Position numbers and translations under genes: made by a program. The notes beneath the pieces are model-generated. The model worked only from the letters and a program-made list of their open reading frames with translations, was not told the DNA's origin and searched no databases. A stretch of 18,032 nucleotides of DNA from NCBI GenBank assembly GCA_002343545.1, contig DDRA01000163.1, positions 1 through 18,032 of the forward strand, given 5' to 3'. The first letter of the stretch is position 1; each line of letters begins with the position of its first letter. Positions 7,901 to 14,088 of the stretch are shown in pieces. The DNA comes from Bacteriovoracaceae bacterium UBA2428. GTDB taxonomy: Bacteria; Bdellovibrionota; UBA2428.

Positions 7901-9584
7901 AGAAACGACGCGAAACTACTCGTCGATCATGGACTACATGACGGACGACCACTTCACGTACGATGGCTTCGGCCCGCAGGACGTCGCGGCCCTCCGCGCG
8001 GCCTACGGCGGCCACCTCGAACTCGCGAACGGCAAGCTCGTGGGCCTCGAGCAGTACCGCCAAGCGCTCGGTCTCTCGTCCTGGCTCGACCTGACGAAAG
8101 CGCAGATGTCGCGGCTGCCGCTCAAGGCTTACCGCTACTGCACGGACGAAGACGCCGGCGGCCGCCCGGGCTGCGACCGCTTCGATTCGGGCTCGAACCC
8201 GGTCGAGCTCGTGCGCAACGCCGTGCGGGACTACCACGCGAGCTACGCCCTCACGAACCTGCCGGCCGATCGCCTGCGCTTCTCCACGGCGAGCGACGGC
8301 GCCTACATCGGTCGACTCTTCTCGGTCTTCGTGCCGATCCGGCTCGTCCTGGACGAGACGCTCTACCAAGCCTTTGGCCTGGGCGACGAAACGGATCTCC
8401 AGCCGTGGATCGAGGCGAGCGTGGAAGCCCTCCAGTTCTTCCACGACGTCGTCCGCACGCCGGACCTTCCGGCGGGCACCTCGCCGTCGCGTCGCTTCGT
8501 CTCGATCGAACGGGATGTCCCCGAGACGAACGAGGCCGGCGAGCCGACGGGCCGCGTGATCAAGGCCGTCGTGCCGGTCGAACGCCGCGCGCTCAAGAGC
8601 CTGGCCATGGGCCAAGACCTGACCCGCATGGCCGTGCGCGGAGTCGAGTACGACAAGGTCATCGCGCTCATCATGCTCACGAGCCGCGGGCTCGGCGTGC
8701 AACGTTACGAGGAGGCGAGCCTGCGCTTCTCCTTCGCGGACTTCGAGAAGCTCCTGCTTCGCGACAGCCCGGCGCTCACGTTCCCCACCATCGACCTGCT
8801 CCATAGCCTGCTCTCCGTGGATCTCGCGCCGCGCATCGAGACGGAGCTCGGCCGCCTCGCGCTGCCGACGGTCTTCGACGCGGACATTTCGGAGATGATG
8901 CAGATCTACGCCCTCCTGGGCGGCGTCGTGAACCTCGAGAGCCAAGGCCTGCAGGCCTCGGACAACCTCGCGTCGCACTTCCGCATCCTGAGCGATCGCG
9001 CCGAAGTGAAGGACCTGCCCTTCATGACCTCGCCGGGTTCGCAGCACGACCTCAAGTTCTTCGCCTTCAACGAGGCGAGCGTCGGCTTCGAGATGATCAA
9101 GCTCGGCCACCAGCTCGGCATGATCCGCACGATCGACGCCAAGACGTCGGCCGACCTCGAGAAGTTCGTCGCGATCCAGGTCGGGCTCGAGACGGGCGAC
9201 GCCGATGCGCTCAAGGTCAAGCTGAACGAGGCCTACGCCGGACTCCCGGCCGATCAGGGTCCGCGCACGGCCGAGGAGCTCACGAGCCTCACGATCCAGA
9301 TCGTGAACCACGCGCTCGGACTCGTCGAGGCCGGGCTCAGCCCCGAGCAGGTCGGGCTCGAGACCTCGCGCTTCGCCCGCCTGGTGCGCGGCGCGCCCAC
9401 GGCGCAGCTCGCGATCAACGCGGCCACGGAGCTGCTCGGCAAGGTCCTGCCGGAGGACGCCGCGGGCGCCGCGCAGAGCGTGTTGCCCGGTATGGGCGTC
9501 TCGATTCGGGAGGCGACGATGCTCAAGAGCGCCGAGACCATGAGCGGCATCTTGTACCAGCTGCATCCCGAGCTCTGGCGCTAG
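4980..9584 (+). CDS. Giant lipoprotein zinc metalloprotease (metzincin, DUF4953-like)
   Basis: The product has 1534 residues. The ATG at 4980 has AAAGGAG about seven bases upstream and gives a signal ending in I21-S22-S23-C24, a lipobox. The frame is open 30 codons earlier (4890), but that start overlaps the preceding gene and hides the lipobox. The catalytic site is HEIGHNFGLRH (H948, E949, H952, H958), the extended metzincin zinc motif HExxHxxGxxH. It is followed by SSIMDYM with the Met-turn at M984. Upstream, GGSHHNPRTGK (N731-G735) resembles the DPRTGE segment of zinc metalloproteases in the DUF4953 group. Residues of about 24-720 form an N-terminal half with no domain I can name. Residues of about 779-838 are low-complexity, rich in Gly, Ala, Ser and Asn. 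Some 550 mainly helical-looking residues follow the active site. All ligands are present, so it should be active at the cell surface or in the periplasm. The substrate is unknown. Confidence 0.9.
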   Translation: MFTQRHFAKRVLGLLAASLLISSCSGKRPAQWPDGVEEDIFEIGQLESARLVVSTGEARSLNGLAILGRGLTEEMTPKRVTEVSGEERLKSLFKDLDVFASNAGALNVQLDVGVRYLTASKVVTAAELAKLPLVEQAIAQSRGDSFLVPLFQYPISAHGTVERTKNDLGEETRTLQIVETEPEQATHVRLSTLVSKREVVTIAPGGVEDARQIFATNEIDGRLLGGADLANRFAIFVDESEAATGGLKLAGRAPLYRLKLNEAGLAIFQVADRSTLPEDLKLALERSLKEGKAAAEVQLCDARTLSEVAYLGLTAETCVVALRYTTNAVEFVKAERGAEDHKGSLSSFVSFSTLKPGSGQGTLVRIAKGPALRPIGVSLDPRQTLNVEQVKGREFLMRRTLQDSPNLFDYAFAGLSGALEIVEFRFEENQVRVIRAQPLMSLPGNTPSDLETLMLLPARYVKVVDRDEQGQRLPIAQTVAARATDAGAIALVDWTSNRIPNTNSPLEYYQLERCFAGRSEHIVSDIDSRLEKSGLLSFTLASTYAGNVGAFDCAGIESAGYFDTVQKTFTFRERVSFRAYEKAAEEKPLLSVPLEAQKQLGFGLFTYRKLQPGPLGQVGREGTEIPLAAIFDLRKGQKIRYALAGLPQGQDARSREIREAITQASREVVADLNAGLRKALAGTPLARNDDIVELVTSGDVGTLGDLDRNHIYFVEKATSSGVLGLGGSHHNPRTGKVESASVYLYGGNMLGYVDSLRRMAKAQKNYAAATKVTIRGVVSASENNEAAGSTPSLPELGGQGVGGANGAQASALDGIGASVSRRNFRSSDLARTQGGAGRLDARDLRDVLARRGLGNSAAAQTLATLVGDDLHRAASRAEIVHRGHLHARGAAVEVAKSTFLERLRAADVCVLDKGTQLSAAIEGVSGEIIEKESDVQLLARIWKSTLLHEIGHNFGLRHNFAGSYDKARWTFAGEETTRNYSSIMDYMTDDHFTYDGFGPQDVAALRAAYGGHLELANGKLVGLEQYRQALGLSSWLDLTKAQMSRLPLKAYRYCTDEDAGGRPGCDRFDSGSNPVELVRNAVRDYHASYALTNLPADRLRFSTASDGAYIGRLFSVFVPIRLVLDETLYQAFGLGDETDLQPWIEASVEALQFFHDVVRTPDLPAGTSPSRRFVSIERDVPETNEAGEPTGRVIKAVVPVERRALKSLAMGQDLTRMAVRGVEYDKVIALIMLTSRGLGVQRYEEASLRFSFADFEKLLLRDSPALTFPTIDLLHSLLSVDLAPRIETELGRLALPTVFDADISEMMQIYALLGGVVNLESQGLQASDNLASHFRILSDRAEVKDLPFMTSPGSQHDLKFFAFNEASVGFEMIKLGHQLGMIRTIDAKTSADLEKFVAIQVGLETGDADALKVKLNEAYAGLPADQGPRTAEELTSLTIQIVNHALGLVEAGLSPEQVGLETSRFARLVRGAPTAQLAINAATELLGKVLPEDAAGAAQSVLPGMGVSIREATMLKSAETMSGILYQLHPELWR

Positions 9585-9622
9585 TCCGGGCCGTCGTTAG
9601 GACCGAGACCGCCGCCCGGGCC

Positions 9623-9679
9623 CCGTCGACCCCGCCAAATTCTTGCCGCCCCGGCGGCAAAAGGAGGCGGGGTCGACGG
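9623..9679. repeat. Nested perfect inverted repeat (14-bp outer arms, 8-bp inner arms)
   Basis: The outer arms CCGTCGACCCCGCC (9623-9636) and GGCGGGGTCGACGG (9666-9679) are exact reverse complements. Inside them TTGCCGCC (9643-9650) and GGCGGCAA (9653-9660) form a second perfect stem with a two-base gap. A six- and a five-base stretch form an internal loop between the stems. It fills much of the 123-bp spacer between the metalloprotease and dioxygenase genes. It could fold into a very stable RNA hairpin acting as a terminator or stabiliser, or be a REP-like palindromic element. No T-run follows on the plus strand. I see no second copy in this window. Confidence 0.75.
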
Positions 9680-9707
9680 ATGACGGGAACGACGGCGCTC
9701 TGAGAGA

Positions 9708-10496
9708 ATGGGGAGCATGTCGGCCAAGGACTCCCTCGCCCAACTCGAAAAGGAGTTCTTCGAGACGGGCTACGCGGTCGCCCCGCGCTTCTTCGACGAT
9801 CGCGAAATCTCGGAAATGCGCGACGCCTTCGATCGGCTGCACGCGCAGGCGCTCAAGCTCGGCCTCACGCAAACGTGGCGGGGCAGCTTCTTCGTGCTCG
9901 GCCGGCGCGGCGAGAACGTGAACGTCCATCGCATCGTCTGGTGCGCGGGCGCCGACGAGCGGCTCGAGCGCGTCGGCCGGCATCCCCGCCTGCTCGCGCT
10001 CGCGGGTCGCTTGCTCGGCTCTAAAGAGATGGATCAGCTCATCAGCCAGGCGCACTACAAGATGCCGGGCGACGGGGTTTCCTTCGACTGGCACCAAGAC
10101 GTGCAGCACCGCGAGAAACGCCCGGGCGACTGGGTCGACGTGAACGGTCGCGGCGCCTACGTCCAGACCTTGTTGTGCTTGGACGACATGACGGCCGAGA
10201 ACGGGCCCTTGCTCGTGGTTCCGGGCAGCGCCAAACGCGGCCGCGTGCAGAGCGGCGCCTTCAACTACGGCGAGGGTATGCGCGGTCAATCCCCGGACTC
10301 GCACGTCGCGGTCACGGCGCGGGCCGGCGACCTGATTTTGCTACACCCCTACACCCTGCACGGCAGTCGCCCGAACGAATCGCGCCACGCGAGGCGACTT
10401 TTCGTGAACGGCTACTCGGCGCCCGGCGCGAACCATCGCCTTTACCCGGGCCTCGGATCGGGACGCCGCTTGCGCGCCACGGAGGAAACGCCATGA
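9708..10496 (+). CDS. Phytanoyl-CoA dioxygenase (PhyH) family Fe(II)/2-oxoglutarate oxygenase
   Basis: The protein has 262 residues and no signal peptide, so it is cytoplasmic. It has the PhyH-family pattern: an N-terminal helix region (EKEFFETGYAVAPRFFDDREISEMRDAFDRL), then the iron-binding H129-Q-D131 in SFDWHQDVQHRE. Next come the strand GPLLVVPGSAKRG typical of the family and the distal ligand H218 in YTLHGSRPNES. Arg229 or Arg230 (RHARR) is placed to bind 2-oxoglutarate. Members hydroxylate small molecules, lipids or natural-product precursors using oxygen and 2-oxoglutarate, and the substrate here cannot be inferred. The start could be 9708 or the second ATG at 9717. Neither has an ideally spaced Shine-Dalgarno. 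The stop codon overlaps the start of the next gene as ATGA, so translation of the two is probably coupled. Confidence 0.9.
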   Translation: MGSMSAKDSLAQLEKEFFETGYAVAPRFFDDREISEMRDAFDRLHAQALKLGLTQTWRGSFFVLGRRGENVNVHRIVWCAGADERLERVGRHPRLLALAGRLLGSKEMDQLISQAHYKMPGDGVSFDWHQDVQHREKRPGDWVDVNGRGAYVQTLLCLDDMTAENGPLLVVPGSAKRGRVQSGAFNYGEGMRGQSPDSHVAVTARAGDLILLHPYTLHGSRPNESRHARRLFVNGYSAPGANHRLYPGLGSGRRLRATEETP

Positions 10497-10951
10497 CTTT
10501 CGCCGCCCCGTTCTTCGCGCTCTCGCTCGCGGCTTCGCCGCTTTCCGAGATTCCCGACCCCGTCGTCACGCCGATCGAGAACGCGTCGCAACCCGTCGCG
10601 CAGTGCCTCACGCGCGAGTTCCGTCGCCAGGCGCCCGAAAATCTTCTCGCGCCGGGGGAGATCCTGATCTCGGGCCCGTCGATACGGCAAGACGTGGCGC
10701 CGCGCGGATCCGTCGCCGAATACGTTTTCGTCGGGCGCAAATCGCCGCGCTGGCCCGAGCACGGCACCTATCTCACGCTCTCGTTCTGGATGGAAACGCC
10801 GGACGCGAGCCTCTGGCGCCAGACCTACGAAGACGGCCGCTACGTCTACCGCGCGTCGTCCTTTCTCAACCCCGGCAAGGTCTTCAACCGAGTTTCGTTC
10901 CAACACGTCTTCGACCTGGACGTCTCCGCCTGCCAAGACCTGCTCCGCTAA
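10493..10951 (+). CDS. Small, probably exported protein coupled to the dioxygenase
   Basis: The protein has 152 residues. The ATG at 10493 overlaps the dioxygenase stop in an ATGA, with a strong GGAGGA (10481-10486) six bases upstream, so this start is well supported. The N-terminus MTFAAPFFALSLAAS is hydrophobic and looks like a short signal peptide, although it lacks the usual positive residue. There are only two cysteines (C38 and C147), one near each end of the mature part, which would suit a single disulfide in the periplasm. The body has strand-like segments (GSVAEYVFVGRK, GTYLTLSFWMET, DGRYVYRASSFL). I do not recognise a family, and a function cannot be given. Its tight linkage to the oxygenase suggests a shared process. 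The gene ends 18 bp from the convergent outer-membrane protein gene, leaving no room for a terminator. Confidence 0.75.
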   Translation: MTFAAPFFALSLAASPLSEIPDPVVTPIENASQPVAQCLTREFRRQAPENLLAPGEILISGPSIRQDVAPRGSVAEYVFVGRKSPRWPEHGTYLTLSFWMETPDASLWRQTYEDGRYVYRASSFLNPGKVFNRVSFQHVFDLDVSACQDLLR

Positions 10952-10969
10952 GGAAGGCGTCTGGCGCTT

Positions 10970-11857
10970 TTACTGGGGTTCGGGGGATTCGCGCCACTCG
11001 TAGGTCGCGCGGAGGCCGATGGCGCCCGCGTGGAAGGTCTGGTTGCGGAAGCTTTGTTTGAATTCGATGCCGCCCGACCAGGGGTTGTCCCACGAGTAGG
11101 CGTAGCTCACCCCGAGATCGTGCTGGATGGCGTCGGAATCGCGCCACCCGTAACGGCGCCACCGCGTCGCGACCGAGGAACGATCGTCGATGCGATGGCC
11201 CACGACGGCCCAGGCCTCGAAGCCGCGATCGCCCGACGCCTGGAAGGGAAGCCCCGTCGCCGTGTCGTAGCGGAGCGGAGTGTTCGCGTCGGAGGAAGCC
11301 CAATCCCAGCGCAGCAAAAACTCGCCGAAGATGTTGCCGCCCCAGGCCGCCCACTTGAACTTGCTTTCGACGAAGAAGACGTTGTTGAAGCCGCTGCACG
11401 AGATCGGCGTGCCGCAGGCGTAGCCCGAAAAGCGGCGAAAGTTCTCGATCCCGTCGAAGGCGAGCGCCGAGGCGACTCCCCCGAGCGTGAAACCAAAAAA
11501 GGAGAAGGGGTAGAGATCCGTCCGGACGTCGAGTTGATGGGCCCGGAAAGCGGTGAGCGCGCGGATGTGGGGCCGGATGTAGCCGTAGGCGTAATCGTCC
11601 ACGAGGTCGTCGATACGATCGAACGCATTGATATCGAAGATGCGAAAGCGTCGCGACCATCCGAGCCAGACCTGCGCGCTCAACGCCGGAGGAAAACCCG
11701 CGTCGAAGTGCGCGCGCGCGTCCCAGGCCCGGAAGACCGTGCCACGGCGGCGCGGCGGGTCCAGTTGCCCGGTTTGCGCGACGGCGGCGAGCGAAAACAC
11801 AAGGGAGAGAGAACCCGAGAGGGCCAAACGCAGAAGCGACACGAGCTTGCCTTTCAC
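10970..11857 (-). CDS. Outer-membrane beta-barrel-like protein downstream of the alkyltransferase
   Basis: The protein has 295 residues and a signal peptide with predicted cleavage at AVA before QTGQ (about residue 27). The mature part is rich in Trp, Tyr, Phe and Arg in alternating strands, such as AQVWLGWSRRFRIFDI, DDYAYGYIRPHIRA, LDVRTDLYPFSFFGFTLGGV, NVFFVESKFKWAAWGG, FGEFLLRWDWASS, LGVSYAYSWDNPW, GGIEFKQSFR and AIGLRATYEWRE. This is typical of an outer-membrane barrel, though the terminal residue is Gln rather than Phe. Two cysteines (GYACGTPISCSG) could close a loop. The GTG at 11857 has no Shine-Dalgarno. A GTG five codons later (11842) has AAAGG seven bases upstream and still leaves a complete signal peptide, so it may be the real start. 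The gene follows the alkyltransferase gene by 7 bp. No named family was recognised. Confidence 0.75.
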   Translation of the reverse strand: MKGKLVSLLRLALSGSLSLVFSLAAVAQTGQLDPPRRRGTVFRAWDARAHFDAGFPPALSAQVWLGWSRRFRIFDINAFDRIDDLVDDYAYGYIRPHIRALTAFRAHQLDVRTDLYPFSFFGFTLGGVASALAFDGIENFRRFSGYACGTPISCSGFNNVFFVESKFKWAAWGGNIFGEFLLRWDWASSDANTPLRYDTATGLPFQASGDRGFEAWAVVGHRIDDRSSVATRWRRYGWRDSDAIQHDLGVSYAYSWDNPWSGGIEFKQSFRNQTFHAGAIGLRATYEWRESPEPQ

Positions 11858-11864
11858 TTTTCGA

Positions 11865-12428
11865 TCAAAAAAAACTCAGCGAAGCTTCGTCGGAAACGAG
11901 GGCGCCTTCAAGCTCGAGAAGAAAACGTTTTGTCTCGGGACCGCGGCGGGACGAAAAGCCCCCCAGGCCGGACATCGCGAGCACGCGGTGGCAAGGGATG
12001 ATGAGCGGCGTCCGGTTCGAGCCGAGCGCCCGGCCCACGGCCCGCACGGCCTTGGGTTGGCCCACGCGGGACGCGAGATCGCGGTAGCGACAGGTCTCGC
12101 CGTAGGAAAGCTGCCGCGTTTCCTCGAGAACCCGACGCGTGAAATCCGTGTAGCCCGAAAAGTCCACGGGGACGTCCCGAAACTCCACGGCCGACCCTTC
12201 GAAGTAGGCCTCGATGCGCGGCACGAGGTGGAGCACCCAAGGCGGGCATTCGCGGGCCGTGGCCAGGCGGGCTTCGTGGCGGGCCTTGCTCGTCTCGATT
12301 TCGAGGGGCTCTTCGGGCAAGTCCACGAAGTCCAAACCCCGCGAACTCCAGCCCAAAACGAGGGGCCCCCGCCGCGTCGCCACGACGAGCTTGAGCGGAG
12401 TCTCGGCGCCAACGGCGATCTTTTCCAT
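11865..12428 (-). CDS. ogt: Methylated-DNA--[protein]-cysteine S-methyltransferase
   Basis: The protein has 187 residues and is a suicide DNA-repair enzyme that moves an alkyl group from O6-alkylguanine (and O4-alkylthymine) to its own cysteine. The active-site signature IIPCHRVLAMSGLGGFSS places the acceptor at Cys146. Before it are the helix-turn-helix and arginine-finger region YGETCRYRDLASRVGQPKAVRAVGRALGSNRTP, as in Ogt/MGMT. The roughly 80-residue N-terminal domain is the usual variable one. The length matches the family, and no AraC-type Ada domain is present. The start at 12428 (MEKIAVGAETP) is preferred because the 27 codons upstream look non-coding and would take up the spacer to the divergent gene. 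The coding end is TTTTTTTTGA (a T8 run into the stop). It is followed after 7 bp by an outer-membrane protein gene, so the two are likely co-transcribed. The symbol is by family, since ogt and MGMT-like paralogs are not separable here. Confidence 0.93.
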   Translation of the reverse strand: MEKIAVGAETPLKLVVATRRGPLVLGWSSRGLDFVDLPEEPLEIETSKARHEARLATARECPPWVLHLVPRIEAYFEGSAVEFRDVPVDFSGYTDFTRRVLEETRQLSYGETCRYRDLASRVGQPKAVRAVGRALGSNRTPLIIPCHRVLAMSGLGGFSSRRGPETKRFLLELEGALVSDEASLSFF

Positions 12429-12470
12429 CCGGGCCCAACCTAACAAGTTTCCGACACCCTTCCTAGTTCC

Positions 12471-12482
12471 CTTCCCGGGAAG
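12471..12482. promoter_or_regulatory. Perfect 12-bp palindrome between divergent genes
   Basis: CTTCCCGGGAAG is self-complementary over all 12 bases. It lies in the 84-bp spacer between the alkyltransferase (minus, start 12428) and the FAD-linked dehydrogenase (plus, start 12513). Such a site could bind a dimeric regulator acting on both promoters. No second copy was seen in the window, so an operator role is only suggested. Confidence 0.4.
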
Positions 12483-12512
12483 CTGACCGTAGCCTGGGGA
12501 AGAGGTCAACGC

Positions 12513-13925
12513 GTGAAATTCCTTGAAAATCTACGACAGAAATACCCAACGCTCCGAATCACGACGGAAGGGCCCGACCTCGTCGAATACGCGCGCGATT
12601 GGACGCGCCTGCACGAAACGAAAGCTTCGGCGATCGTCTGGCCCGAAACGGCCGAGCAAGTCGCCGCGATCCTGGCCGCCTGCAACGAGCACGACGTCGC
12701 CGTCGTGCCCTCGGGCGGCCGTACGGGTCTCGCGGCCGGCGCCGTCGCCACGCGCGGCGAAGTCGTGCTCAACCTCGAGCGACTGCGGACGCTCGGCGAA
12801 TGCCGGCCGGAGCTGCAGAGCATCCGCGTCGGCGCGGGCGTCGTGAACGAAGCCGTCCAGGAGCGCGGGCGCGCGCACGGCCTCTTTTGGCCGGTCGAGC
12901 TCGCCTCGAAGGGCAGCTGCCATATCGGCGGCAACCTGGCCACGAACGCCGGGGGCCTGCGGGTCATTCGCTACGGACATGCCCGCCAGTGGGTGCAGTC
13001 CGTCCAGGTTGCGCTCATGGACGGCAGCCTCCTCGAGCTCAACGGCGAGCTCGAGAAGAACAACACGGGCTACGACTTCCGACACCTCCTCATCGGCAGC
13101 GAGGGCACCCTCGGCGTCATCACGGCGGCCACGCTCAAGCTCGCTCCCCTTCCGAAGCCCGCGCGCACGCTGCTGCTCGCCCTGCGCGACATCCCCTCGG
13201 CCGTGCGCGCCGTGGGAATCTTCCGCCGCCGGGCCTGGCCGCTGCTCGCCGCCGAGATCTTCTCGGAGGCCTGTTTGCGGACCGTCCTCGAAGTGCAGAA
13301 ATTCGCGGCGCCCTTCGAGACGCCCGCGCCCGCCTACTTGCTCGTCGACGTCGAGGGTACGGCCGACGTCAGCGACGAGAGCCTGCAAGCCGGCCTCGAG
13401 ACGCTCTTCAACGAAGGCCTCGTCGTCGACGGCGTCATCGCCTCGAGCAGCGAGCAGGCCAAACAGCTTTGGCGTTTCCGCGAGACCATCACGGAAAGCC
13501 TCGGCTCGCTCGGCATCGTCTACAAGAACGACCTCGCGCTGCCGCTCCCCGAGATGGCGGACTTTCTCGCGCAACTCGTCGAGCGCGCGCCGGCCTGGTA
13601 CCCGGGCGCGGAACTCTATCTCTTCGGGCACGTGGGGGACGGCAACATCCACGTGAACGTGCTCCGCCGCGACCTGCATCCCGCGAAGAGCGCGCCGGAA
13701 GCTCGCAAGGCTTTCCTCGACGCGTGCGAGCGCGCGAACGATCCGCTCTTCGCGCTCGTCCAGTCGAAGCGCGGGAGCATCGCGGCCGAACACGGCATCG
13801 GACTCCTGAAAAAAACTTACCTGACGTATTCCCGACATCCGCGCGAGATCGAAGCGATGCGCGCGGTGAAGCGCGCCTTCGATCCGAAAAATCTCCTGAA
13901 TCCCGGAAAGATCTTCGACCTTTAG
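12513..13925 (+). CDS. FAD-linked 2-hydroxyacid dehydrogenase (D-2-hydroxyglutarate/GlcD type)
   Basis: The protein has 470 residues. The GTG start at 12513 has AAGAGG about seven bases upstream. The N-terminal FAD-binding (PCMH, FAD_binding_4) domain shows ASAIVWPETAEQVAAIL, then PSGGRTGLAAGAV (residues 66 on) for the pyrophosphate, then CHIGGNLATNAGGLRVIRYGHAR and KNNTGYDFRHLLIGSEGTLGVIT. The C-terminal FAD-oxidase domain has GHVGDGNIHVNV with H373 and H380, and AEHGIGLLKK with E426-H427. It ends in FDPKNLLNPGKIFDL. The His-x6-His plus Glu-His set corresponds to the metal and substrate site of D-2-hydroxyglutarate dehydrogenase and its relatives. Members oxidise D-2-hydroxyglutarate, D-lactate or glycolate and pass electrons to a quinone or flavoprotein. 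The NATNAGGLR.IRYG wording is closest to the D-2-hydroxyglutarate/D-lactate branch, but the substrate is not fixed by sequence. No GlcE or GlcF partner lies nearby, so it acts as a single-chain enzyme. Confidence 0.93.
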   Translation: MKFLENLRQKYPTLRITTEGPDLVEYARDWTRLHETKASAIVWPETAEQVAAILAACNEHDVAVVPSGGRTGLAAGAVATRGEVVLNLERLRTLGECRPELQSIRVGAGVVNEAVQERGRAHGLFWPVELASKGSCHIGGNLATNAGGLRVIRYGHARQWVQSVQVALMDGSLLELNGELEKNNTGYDFRHLLIGSEGTLGVITAATLKLAPLPKPARTLLLALRDIPSAVRAVGIFRRRAWPLLAAEIFSEACLRTVLEVQKFAAPFETPAPAYLLVDVEGTADVSDESLQAGLETLFNEGLVVDGVIASSSEQAKQLWRFRETITESLGSLGIVYKNDLALPLPEMADFLAQLVERAPAWYPGAELYLFGHVGDGNIHVNVLRRDLHPAKSAPEARKAFLDACERANDPLFALVQSKRGSIAAEHGIGLLKKTYLTYSRHPREIEAMRAVKRAFDPKNLLNPGKIFDL

Positions 13926-13937
13926 ATCGGCGGTCGT

Positions 13938-13964
13938 CGCGCGTTCCACCCGACGGAACGCGCG
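13938..13964 (+). terminator. Strong GC hairpin after the dehydrogenase gene, possible terminator
   Basis: CGCGCGTTCC (13938-13947) and GGAACGCGCG (13955-13964) form a perfect 10-bp stem with a seven-base loop, starting 12 bp after the stop. No T-run follows, so it is not a classical intrinsic terminator. It may stop polymerase with Rho, or stabilise the 3' end. Confidence 0.4.
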
Positions 13965-14048
13965 CGCGTCGACGGAATCCCGGCGCGCGTAAGTCTCGTT
14001 AAGCCAAATTTCCCTCTGACGCTCCGACCTCGCGGCCCTCTAGCCTAA

Positions 14049-14060
14049 TGAGGTTCCTCA
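14049..14060. promoter_or_regulatory. Small inverted repeat in the subtilase promoter region
   Basis: TGAGG-TT-CCTCA is a perfect five-base inverted repeat with a two-base gap. It lies right after TAGCCTAAT (a possible -10 area), 28 bp before the subtilase start. It is short enough to occur by chance, and an operator role is only a suggestion. Confidence 0.25.
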
Positions 14061-14088
14061 ACACGGGGTCAAGGGAGAGAGACACCAC

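Noticed and set aside
7602..9566. Second long minus-strand frame (654 codons) opposite the metalloprotease
   Set aside because: Same cause: low-information composition, and it lies directly opposite the zinc-binding motif and C-terminal half of a convincing gene.
12429..12509. 27-codon N-terminal extension of the alkyltransferase
   Set aside because: It would fill the divergent promoter spacer, has no family counterpart, and the start at 12428 gives the normal length.
12531..13949. Minus-strand frame of 472 codons opposite the FAD-linked dehydrogenase
   Set aside because: The plus-strand gene has all family motifs. The antisense product shows only biased composition.
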